A DNA stretch of 64,000 bases from Agrobacterium rubi TR3 = NBRC 13261 (GCF_000739935.1 NZ_BBJU01000019.1:54305-118304), one strand, 5' to 3'. Positions 1 to 7,970 are shown, numbered from the stretch's first letter. Made by a program: numbers and translations. Notes: generated by a model from the letters alone, not told the origin.

Positions 1-373
1 TCACGGGTTAATTTTCCACCATGCCGTGTTTGACGTGTGTCGTTTTCGTCATGTCTAACGCCCTTAGCCGCCATGATGGCGGTCAGGGGCTCGTCGCTCC
101 ATGTCACAAGCACGGTCGGCGAGTCCCCGCTAGCGCGTTTTAACGCGAGAGCCCCAAGCGGGGTTCCAAACTTTTTTCAAAAATAAATTCTTAAAAATTC
201 ACTGTGAATAAAACCAAAAAAAGCTTTGCCCCTTCGCTGGTTAACAGGGCGTCAACACGTTTGATGTAATTTGATCATAGTGTTTTGTTTTGCGTCTGTT
301 GGGTATTGCGTTGACCGACCGGTTTCGAGAATTAGAAAGGCCAAGGGCCGAGAGGAAGAAAGACGTGGTGCTG
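1..373. other. 5' intergenic region with nested hairpin (125-163) and T-run
   Basis: No convincing gene lies here. The outer arms CCCCGCT (125-131) and AGCGGGG (157-163) enclose a second perfect stem, CGCGTT (134-139) with AACGCG (142-147). A run of six T follows at 172-177. The arrangement resembles an intrinsic terminator of a plus-strand transcript entering from the left, or the 3' end of a small RNA, although the eight bases between stem and T-run are more than usual. The stretch from 180 to 280 is AT-rich and probably carries the promoter of the DUF2336 gene. Confidence 0.4.
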
Positions 374-1282
374 ATGGCCACTATATCGAGTTTCGAAGGC
401 CTTTCTCATCCCTCCAGATCAGAGCTTCGGCAGTTTGCGGAATTGTTTCTGCCGCTGTTTACCGCCTCCACGGCCGAGGCGAAGCGGGATGCGATCGCGG
501 CTCTGTCTCAAAACCCGAATGTGCCATCGGCCGTTGCTTTCTTCATCGCCAGCCAGCCGATTGCGCTATCTGCGCCGTTCCTTGTTTCGTCCAGATGTCT
601 GGATGACGACACGCTGATCACCATTGCCCGCACCCAAGGTGGCGCGCATGCGCGCACCATCGTGCGTCGCGATGACCTTTCCCCGACCGTCATCGATGCG
701 CTGGTCGGCCTTCGCCATTCGCGCCCGCCGGTCAATACCCAAGGCAGGGCAGACGAGGCGACCCCGGATGTTTCGCTGTTTACCCAAAAGACGATTGCCG
801 AGCGCGAAGAAGATTTGCGCCGCCAGCTGCGCACCATGGCGCGGCAGCTCAACCGCACCCATGGCGATACGCTGGGGCGCCGCCGCCTGACCGATGTGCA
901 GGAAGCCTTGCTGGTTCGCTTTGCTCGAGCCCGTGATGCCCGGCAGTTTTCCCGGGCACTGTCGGACTCTCTGTCTGCCAGCCACTGGCTGTCGGAACAG
1001 GTGATGCTGGATATTTCCGGCCAGAAACTGGCCACGACCATGGTCGGCCTTGGCGTCGACATCGTTGACGCCGCCTTCGTGCTGGAAAGCTTTTATCCGC
1101 ATCTGAAGGTTCGCGATGGCGATATGACCCGCGCCGAAGTCATGCTCGACAATCTCGACGCCGCGCAATGCGAAGATCGCATCGAAAGCTGGCGGCGTGC
1201 CGACAGTTCCACGACCGACCCCACCAGGGAGAGCGTGGATATGCGCGACGATGCGCGTGAGCGGTTGGTGGTGCGGCGGTAG
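374..1282 (+). CDS. DUF2336 domain-containing protein
   Basis: The protein of about 302 residues is a soluble, alpha-helical protein of the DUF2336 family, which is common in Rhizobiales and has no established biochemical role. The N-terminal half has the HEAT-like helical pattern of the family (a run around LSQNPNVPSAVAFFIA and LVSSRCLDDDTLITIA). The chosen start is the ATG at 374, preceded by the purine-rich GAGGAAGAAAG. An upstream in-frame ATG at 290 would add 28 arginine-rich residues that do not look conserved. There is no signal peptide or membrane segment. It stands alone, followed by an intergenic repeat. Family assignment is from recognition of the sequence; function is unknown. Confidence 0.75.
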   Translation: MATISSFEGLSHPSRSELRQFAELFLPLFTASTAEAKRDAIAALSQNPNVPSAVAFFIASQPIALSAPFLVSSRCLDDDTLITIARTQGGAHARTIVRRDDLSPTVIDALVGLRHSRPPVNTQGRADEATPDVSLFTQKTIAEREEDLRRQLRTMARQLNRTHGDTLGRRRLTDVQEALLVRFARARDARQFSRALSDSLSASHWLSEQVMLDISGQKLATTMVGLGVDIVDAAFVLESFYPHLKVRDGDMTRAEVMLDNLDAAQCEDRIESWRRADSSTTDPTRESVDMRDDARERLVVRR

Positions 1283-1311
1283 GACGAACGTTGCCGGCAG
1301 CGTGTGGGGCC

Positions 1312-1470
1312 TACCCCCCTCTGCCTTGCCAGGCATCTCCCCCACAGGTGGGGAGATCGACTCGCGGGTAGCTCTCGCCCATCTTCAAGGCTGCAAATAA
1401 ATTGAAGAGAGTGCGTCTTTCTGATCTCCCTCCTTGTGGGGAGATGTCCGGCAGGACAGAGGGGGCGAGC
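1312..1470. repeat. RIME-like intergenic palindromic repeat, family A copy 1
   Basis: The element opens with ACCCCCCTCTGCC and closes with the near inverted complement GGCAGGACAGAGGGGG; inner arms are CATCTCCCCCACA...GGGGAGAT and GATCTCCCTCC...GGGGAGATG. Two relatives lie at 29501-29657 and 63883-64000. The centre (from CTCTCGCCCATCTT) is shared with the third copy but not the second. It sits in the convergent gap between the DUF2336 and DUF1491 genes, so it could also fold as a bidirectional terminator. Confidence 0.8.
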
Positions 1471-1499
1471 CACACGCTACGGCTTGCGATCCAAAGCTC

Positions 1500-1844
1500 T
1501 CAACCGCCCACAACCGTAAACAGCCCATCGACGCTTTCCGTTTCCAACTCCACCACCCAAAGATCGCTGTCGAAACGACGCTCTTTCTCCAGCAACACTT
1601 CGACCTCCTGCGCCTCAGCGCCCGACAGCCGTTGTTCGAAGCGGCGTTCGGCCCTCTCCTCTTCGTCGTCGGAAAAGCTTTGGGGTGCTGGGGCGTAGAG
1701 GTTTTCCAGGCCGCCGCGGAGGCGCTGGCGGATGAAGATGGCACCGGCGGCGTCCGCGCCCTTGCGTTCCACAGCGGCGAAATCACCGACCGAGAATACG
1801 CGGCGGATAAGGGCGGAGACGAAAATCTCGGATTTGAGGCGCAT
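1500..1844 (-). CDS. DUF1491 family protein
   Basis: This 114-residue protein opens with RLKSEIFVSALIRR and continues with a segment of the type GDFAAVERKGADAAGAIFI, the hallmark of the DUF1491 family found widely in Alphaproteobacteria. The family is predicted to be cytosolic and its function is not known. The middle is acidic (SDDEEERAERRFE) and the tail (LWVVELETE) forms a beta strand. The gene starts 12 bases after the stop of the peptidoglycan-binding protein gene and is probably co-transcribed with it and the upstream histidine kinase. Length is normal for the family. Confidence 0.8.
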   Translation of the reverse strand: MRLKSEIFVSALIRRVFSVGDFAAVERKGADAAGAIFIRQRLRGGLENLYAPAPQSFSDDEEERAERRFEQRLSGAEAQEVEVLLEKERRFDSDLWVVELETESVDGLFTVVGG

Positions 1845-1856
1845 GATAGACAGGTA

Positions 1857-2813
1857 TCACAAAGCGCCGATGGATTTCAGCTTTTTCAGCACCGCTTCGT
1901 TGGGCTCGCCGGTTTCAGGCAAGCGATAGTGCTTTTCGAAATTGCGGATGGCGGTGCGGGTCTGTTCGCCGGGAACGCCATCCACCTTCACATCCGCATA
2001 GGCGATGTTGACAAGGCCCTGCTGTATCTTCGCGACCATATCCTTCGGCGCAGACTTAGGCGTGTTGCCGGAAGTCAGCGAGACCGATTGTGGCTTCGTT
2101 GAACCGGATTCGGCGTTGCGAATGGCGGCGGCCACCGGATCGATGGCGACGCCACCGGAATTGGGCTCGGCGGGGCGGTCCTTCGGCAGGGCTTTGGGAA
2201 TGGCGGCAACCGTGGTGGCGCTATCGATCTTCATAGCCGACAATACGCGGCTTGTCGGCTCGCCCGTCTGCTCCATGCCGACGGTTTCCTCGAAAAACAG
2301 AATGGCCGCCGTCGTGCGCGGCCCCGGCATGCCGTCTGCCGGACCTTCGTAGAGGCCACGGCGGGCAAGTTCGCGCTGGATTTCGGCCACCAGTTCGGAT
2401 GGCTGATGCGGCGTCGCTTGCGGTGCTGACTGGGCGATGACATCTGCCACATCGGCAGGTTGGGCAGCGGGCGTCGTTTCAACGGGCTGCTGCGGTGCAT
2501 CGGCCTGCCGCTCTATGCGGAAGGTGGTGACATTGCCATGCTCGGCTAGTCCCGACGCGACGCGATAACCGGGAATGCCGTTGGGGTTTTCCTCATCGCG
2601 GGTGCGCAGGAAAGGCGACGGGTGATGGCCCGGCTGATACCATAACGCATTGGCGGCTACAAAGCCGAAGACGACGAGAAAGGCGGCGGTGCCGCCCACC
2701 AGTTTGGGATGCCGCAGGATCTGATGCCCCATGGCGAGTGCTGCCACAGAAACGAAACCGGGCTCCTTGCGCGCCGGTGTTTTCCTAGGCGATTTTCGCT
2801 TTGGCGCGGCCAT
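1857..2813 (-). CDS. Peptidoglycan-binding membrane protein (two PG_binding_1-like repeats)
   Basis: The protein of about 318 residues has a basic cytoplasmic N-terminus (AAPKRKSPRKTPARK), one transmembrane helix at roughly residues 40-60 and a periplasmic part. Two PG_binding_1-type repeats are visible: one near LVAEIQRELARRGLYEGPADG and one near the C-terminus around MVAKIQQGLVNIAYADVKVDG, each with the typical G-P-G-T(R/Q)T turn. A proline/glutamine-rich linker separates the membrane anchor from the repeats. The start at 2813 has a strong ribosome-binding site (GGAGG, nine bases upstream) and overlaps the 3' end of the histidine kinase gene by 29 bases, which implies translational coupling. 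It is likely an envelope protein anchored in the inner membrane and contacting murein. Confidence 0.75.
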   Translation of the reverse strand: MAAPKRKSPRKTPARKEPGFVSVAALAMGHQILRHPKLVGGTAAFLVVFGFVAANALWYQPGHHPSPFLRTRDEENPNGIPGYRVASGLAEHGNVTTFRIERQADAPQQPVETTPAAQPADVADVIAQSAPQATPHQPSELVAEIQRELARRGLYEGPADGMPGPRTTAAILFFEETVGMEQTGEPTSRVLSAMKIDSATTVAAIPKALPKDRPAEPNSGGVAIDPVAAAIRNAESGSTKPQSVSLTSGNTPKSAPKDMVAKIQQGLVNIAYADVKVDGVPGEQTRTAIRNFEKHYRLPETGEPNEAVLKKLKSIGAL

Positions 2814-4368
2814 CCGCAACATCCTCCTTGATCATCTTGCTCGTGCCCGCAGCCTGTGGCTTGAGGCGCGGCGGAAACTCCACCGGACCCTTCGCATCGT
2901 CGCGATCCGAACCGGCAACATGGCCGGAGCCATCCGCAGGCAAAAGGATCGTGACCACGGTGCCTTCACCGGCGCGGCTGGAAATCGCAAAGCTGCCGCC
3001 ATGCAGTTCCACCAGCCCCTTGACCAGTGCGAGGCCCAGACCCGTGCCTTCATAGCGGCGGGTAAATTCATTCTGCACCTGCATGAAGGGCTGGCCCAGA
3101 AACGCGATCTTGTCTTCGGCGATGCCGATGCCGGTATCGCTGACGGTGAGCTTCAGGGTGCTTCCCTCCAAGGACGCATCCATGGACACCACACCACCCG
3201 ATTCGGTAAACTTGATGGCGTTGCCGGCCAGATTGATGAGAACCTGCTGGATGGCGCGCTGATCGGCCACGACTTCGCCGATGTCGCGCTGCACCCGGCT
3301 GGTCAGGGTCAGGCCCTTCTGTCTTGCCTGAAGGCCCAACATGCCTTCGCAGGTGGCGATGGCATCGGTGATGCGGAAGGGCTCCATGATCAACTCATAA
3401 CGGCCCGCTTCCAGCTTGCTCATATCCAGCATGGTGTTGACCACCGACAGAAGATGGGCGCCGGACTGGCGGATGAGCGAGACATACTCGCGCTGGCGAT
3501 CGTTTTCCAGCTTGCCGAAATATTCGCCCGCCAGAATATCTGAAAAGCCCAGCACGGCATTGAGCGGCGTGCGCAACTCGTGGCTGACGGCAGCCAGAAA
3601 ACGCGACTTGGCATCGTTGGCGGATTCGGCTTCCGCTGCCTTGCGCGCCACTTCCTTGCGCAGAATTTCCTTTTCGGTGATGTCGCGCATCTGGCCGATA
3701 ACGCCGGTCAGACGGCCATTGCGGTCGCGCTCGGCGGTAATGTCGATGCGGGCATAGAGAAACTGGTTTTGGCGCGGGCCGATGGCGTTTTCGAAGCGCA
3801 AATCCGCAACGGCATTCTCGTGGCCCTGGCGTAGCTCATCGAAAGCCTGCATCAGGCCAATCCGATCGGACACATGCACCAGTTCGGCAAAAACGTGGCC
3901 GGTGCAATTCTGGAAATGCGCGGGAAACTGCTTGAGATCGCGACCCGACACGCCCTTGACGATGCCATGCTCATCGAAAAACACGACGAGGCCGGGCATA
4001 TGCGTGGTCGATACCGATGGCGTGCCAGCGGGTGCGGCAATGGTGTCGCGCGTCTGCGGCCTGCGCAGCGCAAGGAGGCAAGCGGCGGCGGCAAGGAAGA
4101 CGGCAAAGACGGTGGCGACACCCAGAGGCAGTGCGACGGAAACCGGGAAGGCAAAGCAGAAAACGACGGGAACGATAAAGACGGCGGCAACGCCCGATGT
4201 CACCAGCCTGCGCAAAGCCTGCACCGTGGCGACCCGCACGCTGGCGTCTTCTTCCATGCGCGACAGCCACATGCCAGTGGCATGATCGATCAACGCAATC
4301 GCTTTTTCCGTAATGTTACGCAATACCTGAACACCGAATTCCAAAGGGGCGAAAGAGCCCTTAACCAT
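2785..4368 (-). CDS. divJ: Membrane sensor histidine kinase, DivJ-like
   Basis: The protein of about 527 residues has two or more membrane helices (residues about 55-100), a PAS-type sensor region (about 120-235) and a histidine kinase core. The phosphoacceptor is His263 in the HisKA motif FLAAVSHELRTPLNAVLG; the ATPase domain shows the N box (LINLAGNAIKFTE), the G1 box (DTGIGIAEDK) and the G2 box (GTGLGLALVKGL). There is no receiver domain. DivJ-type kinases phosphorylate DivK to control the CtrA cell-cycle pathway. In Sinorhizobium, as I recall, divJ lies next to a pha2 (Mrp) locus, and an Mrp operon lies 4.6 kb from this gene. The DivJ name is therefore an inference from architecture and synteny; another PAS kinase of the PdhS type is possible. 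The start at 4368 was preferred to an ATG at 4482 because the added residues look non-native. Confidence 0.7.
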   Translation of the reverse strand: MVKGSFAPLEFGVQVLRNITEKAIALIDHATGMWLSRMEEDASVRVATVQALRRLVTSGVAAVFIVPVVFCFAFPVSVALPLGVATVFAVFLAAAACLLALRRPQTRDTIAAPAGTPSVSTTHMPGLVVFFDEHGIVKGVSGRDLKQFPAHFQNCTGHVFAELVHVSDRIGLMQAFDELRQGHENAVADLRFENAIGPRQNQFLYARIDITAERDRNGRLTGVIGQMRDITEKEILRKEVARKAAEAESANDAKSRFLAAVSHELRTPLNAVLGFSDILAGEYFGKLENDRQREYVSLIRQSGAHLLSVVNTMLDMSKLEAGRYELIMEPFRITDAIATCEGMLGLQARQKGLTLTSRVQRDIGEVVADQRAIQQVLINLAGNAIKFTESGGVVSMDASLEGSTLKLTVSDTGIGIAEDKIAFLGQPFMQVQNEFTRRYEGTGLGLALVKGLVELHGGSFAISSRAGEGTVVTILLPADGSGHVAGSDRDDAKGPVEFPPRLKPQAAGTSKMIKEDVADGRAKAKIA

Positions 4369-4806
4369 GGCTGACAATAGGGCGGCGCGGCTTAAGGAAA
4401 GGCTAAAAGGAAGCTCTCCTCCCCCGGTTAATGCCGCGGTGAATCCCATTTCGGAGCATTTGGGCCAGACTTTGCATTTCATGGTTAATGGCAGGTAAGC
4501 GAAGGATTTCGTTATATTTTTCTCATTGCGTTAATCTTTAAGGCAGTGCTTTGGCGCCCTATCCCCTGCATTTGTTGGGGACCGCCGCAATTATGCTTAA
4601 CATGGTCCGTTAAAAGTTGAACGAAATGCGATGAGCCGTCCAGCGGCGGAACAAATAGCTACAATTTGAATTAAATCCCGACGGTTTTCGCAAATGGCTG
4701 TTGGTCTGTTGGGGATAGGGTGTTTGCAAGCCCGAAACGAAGCAAACGAAACAGGGCAGATACGGATGACCCGAAAAGGGCGGCGTTTTAACGGGGTAGT
4801 TTCGCT
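4369..4806. promoter_or_regulatory. Divergent intergenic region between kinase and DUF5330 genes
   Basis: This 438-base stretch should hold both divergent promoters. It is richer in A+T than its neighbours from 4490 to 4680 and contains several TTAA words (for example 4603-4619, TTAA with nine bases between the two copies), but none with the seven-base spacing of a canonical CtrA site. If the kinase starts at 4482 instead, the region is correspondingly shorter. I see no gene, repeat or terminator in it. Confidence 0.5.
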
Positions 4807-5244
4807 ATGTGGTTCTTGATCAAGTCATCGATCTTCTTTTCGCTGGTTCTGGTGGCGCTGTCCTACTTCGGCGGATCCAACGACAGCACGTCGCAGACCT
4901 CGCAGATGAATGTTGCAGGCGCCGTCTCTGCTGCCAGCGAAGCCTACCGTTATGTCAGCGCCATCTGCGTCGAAAAGCCAGAGGTCTGCGTCAAGGGCGC
5001 CGAAACCTTCCACGCCTTGGGTGAGAGAGCCCGTGAAGGTGCCAAAGTCGCCTACCAGCTGATCGATGCGCAGCTTGCCAGCAGCGCGCCCTCCACCAAG
5101 ATTGCCGACGCCGCACCTGCGACACCCGCCGTGACCATGCCTGCCGAGAAGATCGACGTTGCGCTCGAAAGCGACGACATCAAAACCGGCACCATAAAAT
5201 CGCAGCCCTACGTGCCCCTGCCCCAGCGCCGCCCGGCCCCTTGA
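4807..5244 (+). CDS. DUF5330 domain-containing membrane-anchored protein
   Basis: A 145-residue protein with an N-terminal hydrophobic helix (IKSSIFFSLVLVALSYF, residues 4-21) that serves as membrane anchor or uncleaved signal. It is followed by a helical region containing two cysteines (ICVEKPEVCVKG) that could form a disulfide in the periplasm, and a proline-rich tail (PYVPLPQRRPAP). This pattern matches DUF5330, a rhizobial family without known function. The gene is monocistronic: a strong intrinsic terminator lies at 5341-5378. Confidence 0.75.
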   Translation: MWFLIKSSIFFSLVLVALSYFGGSNDSTSQTSQMNVAGAVSAASEAYRYVSAICVEKPEVCVKGAETFHALGERAREGAKVAYQLIDAQLASSAPSTKIADAAPATPAVTMPAEKIDVALESDDIKTGTIKSQPYVPLPQRRPAP

Positions 5245-5340
5245 GCAACACGACGCATTAGACAAATTCTGCCGAGGCACCCACCTCGCGCACCTCCGCT
5301 TGCGGTCCATCTGAGGGCCGCCTGACTGCCCGACTTGCCA

Positions 5341-5378
5341 AGCCCTGCACGAAATCGCTTCGTCGCAGGGCTTTTTTT
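5341..5378 (+). terminator. Intrinsic terminator after the DUF5330 gene
   Basis: The outer stem AGCCCTGC (5341-5348) pairs with GCAGGGCT (5365-5372), with an inner stem ACGAA/TTCGT, and is followed by a run of seven T (5372-5378). This is a classical rho-independent terminator on the plus strand, between the DUF5330 gene and sufE. Confidence 0.88.
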
Positions 5379-5435
5379 CGCAAACATGGCGGTTCAATTC
5401 GTCGGTGGTTTGACCTATATGCTGGCGTAGACACA

Positions 5436-5867
5436 ATGGATGACGAACAGATGGCTTCTCTCGACAAGATCATGGACGACTTTGCCTTTCTCGACGATTG
5501 GGAGGATCGCTACCGCTATGTGATCGAGCTGGGCAAGGAACTGCCGGATTTGGCCGAAGACAAGAAGACCGCCGACAACAAAGTACAAGGTTGCGCCAGC
5601 CAGGTCTGGCTCGTCAGCCACAGCGACGGCGCCGCCGATCCGGTGCTGACCTTCGAGGGCGATTCCGACGCTCACATCGTGCGCGGCCTCGTCGCCATCG
5701 TCATGGCCGTTTATTCCGGCAAAAAAGCCTCCGATATTGCCAAACTCGACGCCCTCGACGTCTTCAGCAAAATCGGCCTCGTGGAACACTTGTCCTCCCA
5801 ACGCGCCAACGGCCTGCGCTCGATGATCAACCGCATCCGCGCAGAAGCGCAGGTTCTGGCGGCTTGA
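5436..5867 (+). CDS. sufE: SufE family cysteine desulfuration protein
   Basis: SufE accepts persulfide sulfur from the cysteine desulfurase SufS and passes it to the SufBCD scaffold for iron-sulfur cluster assembly. The 143-residue protein has the family layout: an N-terminal helix (MASLDKIMDDFAFLDDWEDR), the motif DNKVQGCASQVWL with the acceptor Cys53, and the C-terminal RANGLRSMINRIR. Translation could also begin at Met6. It is not next to other suf genes here, which is common in rhizobia. It is followed within 57 bases by the PrlF-YhaV toxin-antitoxin operon, which has its own promoter. Confidence 0.9.
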   Translation: MDDEQMASLDKIMDDFAFLDDWEDRYRYVIELGKELPDLAEDKKTADNKVQGCASQVWLVSHSDGAADPVLTFEGDSDAHIVRGLVAIVMAVYSGKKASDIAKLDALDVFSKIGLVEHLSSQRANGLRSMINRIRAEAQVLAA

Positions 5868-5871
5868 GGTA

Positions 5872-5900
5872 TTGACAAAGTAAGGAATTCTCCTTACTTT
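5872..5900 (+). promoter_or_regulatory. Promoter and palindromic operator of the prlF-yhaV operon
   Basis: A consensus -35 TTGACA sits at 5872-5877 and a candidate -10 TACTTT at 5895-5900, 17 bases apart. Between and partly over them lies a perfect inverted repeat: AAGTAAGGA (5878-5886) and TCCTTACTT (5891-5899) around the four-base spacer ATTC. Autoregulation by antitoxin or toxin-antitoxin complex is the rule in this family, and a palindrome covering the promoter is where it would bind. Confidence 0.75.
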
Positions 5901-5923
5901 TGCGATGCTATCAAGGAGCGCCC

Positions 5924-6253
5924 ATGCCTGCTTTGTTGAAAAAAGTCAGCACAATCACCGAAAAGGGCCAGGTCACGGTTCCCAAATCCGTTCGCGATGC
6001 GCTGGGGCTGGGTTATGGCGGGCGGATCGCGTTCTATATCGATGAAAACAGGCATGTGTCCATCGAGAAGGAAATCGAGGATGAGGACGATCCGGTCGTC
6101 GATGGCTTCCTCGCCTTCCTGTCCAAGGACATGGAAAAGCACCCGGACCATATCATGGAATTTCCAGACGCTCTGCGCCAGCGGATGATGGAACTGACCG
6201 AGGGTATGCAGGTCGATGTGGATGAGCCGATCACCGGCGATGTGGCCCTCTGA
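5924..6253 (+). CDS. prlF: Antitoxin of type II toxin-antitoxin system, PrlF family
   Basis: A 109-residue protein with an N-terminal AbrB/SpoVT-type swapped-hairpin DNA-binding domain (STITEKGQVTVPKSVRDALGL, residues about 7-27), followed by the acidic PrlF C-terminal region (EIEDEDDPVVDGFLAFLSKDM) that neutralises YhaV. The ATG at 5924 is preceded by AAGGAG at 5913-5918; an earlier in-frame TTG at 5900 overlaps the promoter and is rejected. The toxin gene starts three bases after the stop codon. PrlF (SohA) forms a hetero-oligomer with YhaV and represses its own operon; the perfect palindrome immediately upstream is the probable target. Confidence 0.9.
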   Translation: MPALLKKVSTITEKGQVTVPKSVRDALGLGYGGRIAFYIDENRHVSIEKEIEDEDDPVVDGFLAFLSKDMEKHPDHIMEFPDALRQRMMELTEGMQVDVDEPITGDVAL

Positions 6254-6255
6254 CC

Positions 6256-6759
6256 ATGCCTGTCATCAATGGCTGGACAGTCCGCGCGCATCCGCTTCTC
6301 CTCGATCAGCTCGAAAAATTGACAGCGGCGGTGGAAAAGCAGGCGCGAAAAGACCCCGACGCGTATCGCAATAGCGCCAATGCCAAGTTGCTCGCGGCGC
6401 TCCAGTCACTTCTGTTCGACAAGATACCACAAGACCCGACATCGACCTCTTATGTTCAGGGAAATACGCTGGGCACCAGCCGCCGCCACTGGTTTCGGGT
6501 AAAGTTCGGTGGTGGGCGGTTTCGTCTTTTTTTCCGCTACAGCACCCGGGCCAAGGTCATCATCTTTGCCTGGGTGAACGATGAAAATACCCTGCGAACA
6601 TATGGCTCCAAAACGGATACCTATGCCGTTTTCAAGACCATGCTGAATGATGGCAATCCACCCGATGACTGGGAAACGTTGATGAAAGCGACATCGGAAG
6701 GCGGCGGCGAACAGCGACTTGACAGTGCCTTTGTCTCGGCAAAACGGGATGAGGCATAG
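6256..6759 (+). CDS. yhaV: Toxin YhaV, type II toxin-antitoxin system (RelE-like ribonuclease)
   Basis: This 167-residue protein is a full-length YhaV homologue, a RelE-superfamily ribonuclease that cleaves mRNA when free of PrlF. Recognisable blocks are the N-terminal INGWTVRAHPLLLDQLEKL, the central LGTSRRHWFRVKFGGGRFRLFFRY and FAWVNDENTLRTYGSKTDTY, where the Arg and Lys/Tyr residues of the RelE-type active site lie. No frameshift or truncation is evident, so the module appears intact. It is translationally close to prlF (three-base gap) and has no further downstream partner; the next gene is convergent. Confidence 0.92.
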   Translation: MPVINGWTVRAHPLLLDQLEKLTAAVEKQARKDPDAYRNSANAKLLAALQSLLFDKIPQDPTSTSYVQGNTLGTSRRHWFRVKFGGGRFRLFFRYSTRAKVIIFAWVNDENTLRTYGSKTDTYAVFKTMLNDGNPPDDWETLMKATSEGGGEQRLDSAFVSAKRDEA

Positions 6760-6772
6760 AAGCAAAAGCACC

Positions 6773-7579
6773 TCACACCGGTCTATAATCCTCTGCACCC
6801 CAATGGTGTCCGTCTCGTCTGCGGCTAGGGCCTTGCGGTGGGGCGTAGTGTCGCGAGAGCACGAGCAAGGCGGTGCGCAGCATGAGCTTGGCGGAGCGGA
6901 CTGGCCATTGGCGTTCGCGTTCCACCAGTTCCAGGCCTTTTTCGAAACAGCAGACATCAATGGCGACGCCGGAGAGTTCCGGGCCCATGGCATCTGCGGC
7001 CCTGGAGAAGCGCAGGCGGGCGGACATGGCGGTATCGCTGAGATCCTGAGCACCGTTGGCATGGCCTTTGGTCCGCTTTGCCAGGCGCGGTTCCCATGAG
7101 GCGGTGATACGGGGGCTCAAATGGCCGCGGTGGAAATCGCTGGCCAATCGTTCGCCCGCGTCCAAAGCCTCTGCAGAGAAGAAGGCCTGTCCATCACGGT
7201 CCTTCAGACGCGCCAGCGCCAGAAGTGGCGCGGATAATTCATTGCGGCGTACCGTCTGGCGCGTGCCATCCACCTCTAGAGACACGGGCTCGGACACGCG
7301 ATGCTGCTCCTGAAAAATCTCGTCGCGGTCCTTGACCATGGCGCGCTTGAGATAGGCGCTGACGGTGTTTTCGCATGACAGTCTGTCCGCCTCCCGGCGC
7401 AGCAAGCCCATCGAAATCGACTTGGCAAGCAAAGAGCTGGTAATCGCCAGTGGCTGGGGCGCGTTGTCGATATGGATGTCCAGACTGCCGCCGGTCTCGG
7501 TGACGCGCGCCGTGTTGCGTCCGATGAAGCGCAGCAGGCGGATGAGTGCGCGATCCGGCTTGTTGGGGTTCTCAACCAT
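6773..7579 (-). CDS. DUF6456 domain-containing protein, candidate DNA-binding protein
   Basis: A 268-residue protein of the DUF6456 family found in Rhizobiales. The N-terminal part (residues about 8-75) looks like a winged-helix region: ALIRLLRFIGRNTA, then ITSSLLAKSISMGLLRREAD. The C-terminal part (ASWEPRLAKRTKGHANGAQD through LMLRTALLVLSRHY) is the conserved block, with the motif GPELSGVAIDVCCFEKGLE. Start codon ATG at 7579 lies inside the upstream gene, with an eight-base overlap, so the two are translationally coupled. Its role is not established; the partner is a DnaA-domain-IV-like protein, which suggests a joint role on DNA. No membrane segment is seen. Confidence 0.7.
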   Translation of the reverse strand: MVENPNKPDRALIRLLRFIGRNTARVTETGGSLDIHIDNAPQPLAITSSLLAKSISMGLLRREADRLSCENTVSAYLKRAMVKDRDEIFQEQHRVSEPVSLEVDGTRQTVRRNELSAPLLALARLKDRDGQAFFSAEALDAGERLASDFHRGHLSPRITASWEPRLAKRTKGHANGAQDLSDTAMSARLRFSRAADAMGPELSGVAIDVCCFEKGLELVERERQWPVRSAKLMLRTALLVLSRHYAPPQGPSRRRDGHHWGAEDYRPV

Positions 7580-7970
7580 GGGCATCGGCCTCCAGCATGA
7601 CAATCAGAGCTTTGGACTTCTCCTCGACGGCGGTCACGAAGGCATCGAAACCGGGATCGTCGCGGCGATCCTCAACATGCTGGCATGTGAGGCTGACGGT
7701 GGACCGGTCGCGCCCGAAACACACCGCGACCTCCGGCAGCGGCAGCGATAGCACCACGTGGCAGACATAGATGGCGATCTGGCGGATATGCGACATGGCG
7801 TGCCGCCGGTCCCGGCGCACCGTGTTGCGCTCGACGATCTCGGCAAACATATCGCAGGTGATCTGGCGGACGCGCTGGCAGGCTTCACGCTGCGCCGCCG
7901 TGACGCTGGGCAGCGATGTGCAATGACTTTCAGCGGGGTCTGGCCCGTGGGGTGATGGGTAAAGCGACAT
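7572..7970 (-). CDS. Helix-turn-helix protein similar to DnaA domain IV
   Basis: The 132-residue protein carries a domain like the C-terminal DNA-binding domain IV of DnaA without the AAA+ ATPase. The region RRDRRHAMSHIRQIAIYVCHVV is followed by LPLPEVAVCFGRDRSTVS and CQHVEDRRDDP, which parallels the DnaA basic loop and the G-R-D-H-T-T-V signature helix. The start at 7970 is preceded by GAGGAG with good spacing; an ATG at 7985 overlaps that site. The downstream DUF6456 gene overlaps by eight bases. Such stand-alone DnaA-C proteins occur in rhizobia and may bind DnaA-box-like sites; target and role are unknown. It lies 0.2 kb from ros/mucR, on the same strand. Confidence 0.7.
   Translation of the reverse strand: MSLYPSPHGPDPAESHCTSLPSVTAAQREACQRVRQITCDMFAEIVERNTVRRDRRHAMSHIRQIAIYVCHVVLSLPLPEVAVCFGRDRSTVSLTCQHVEDRRDDPGFDAFVTAVEEKSKALIVMLEADAHG

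Noticed and set aside
21..143. 40-codon leader peptide ORF before the DUF2336 gene
   Set aside because: No ribosome-binding site, no run of a single amino acid as in attenuators, and it ends inside the hairpin by chance.
1434..2102. 222-codon plus-strand frame across the DUF1491 gene
   Set aside because: It begins inside a repeat and runs opposite two real minus-strand genes.
4603..4619. TTAA...TTAA as a CtrA site upstream of the kinase gene
   Set aside because: The two TTAA are nine bases apart, not seven as in the CtrA motif.
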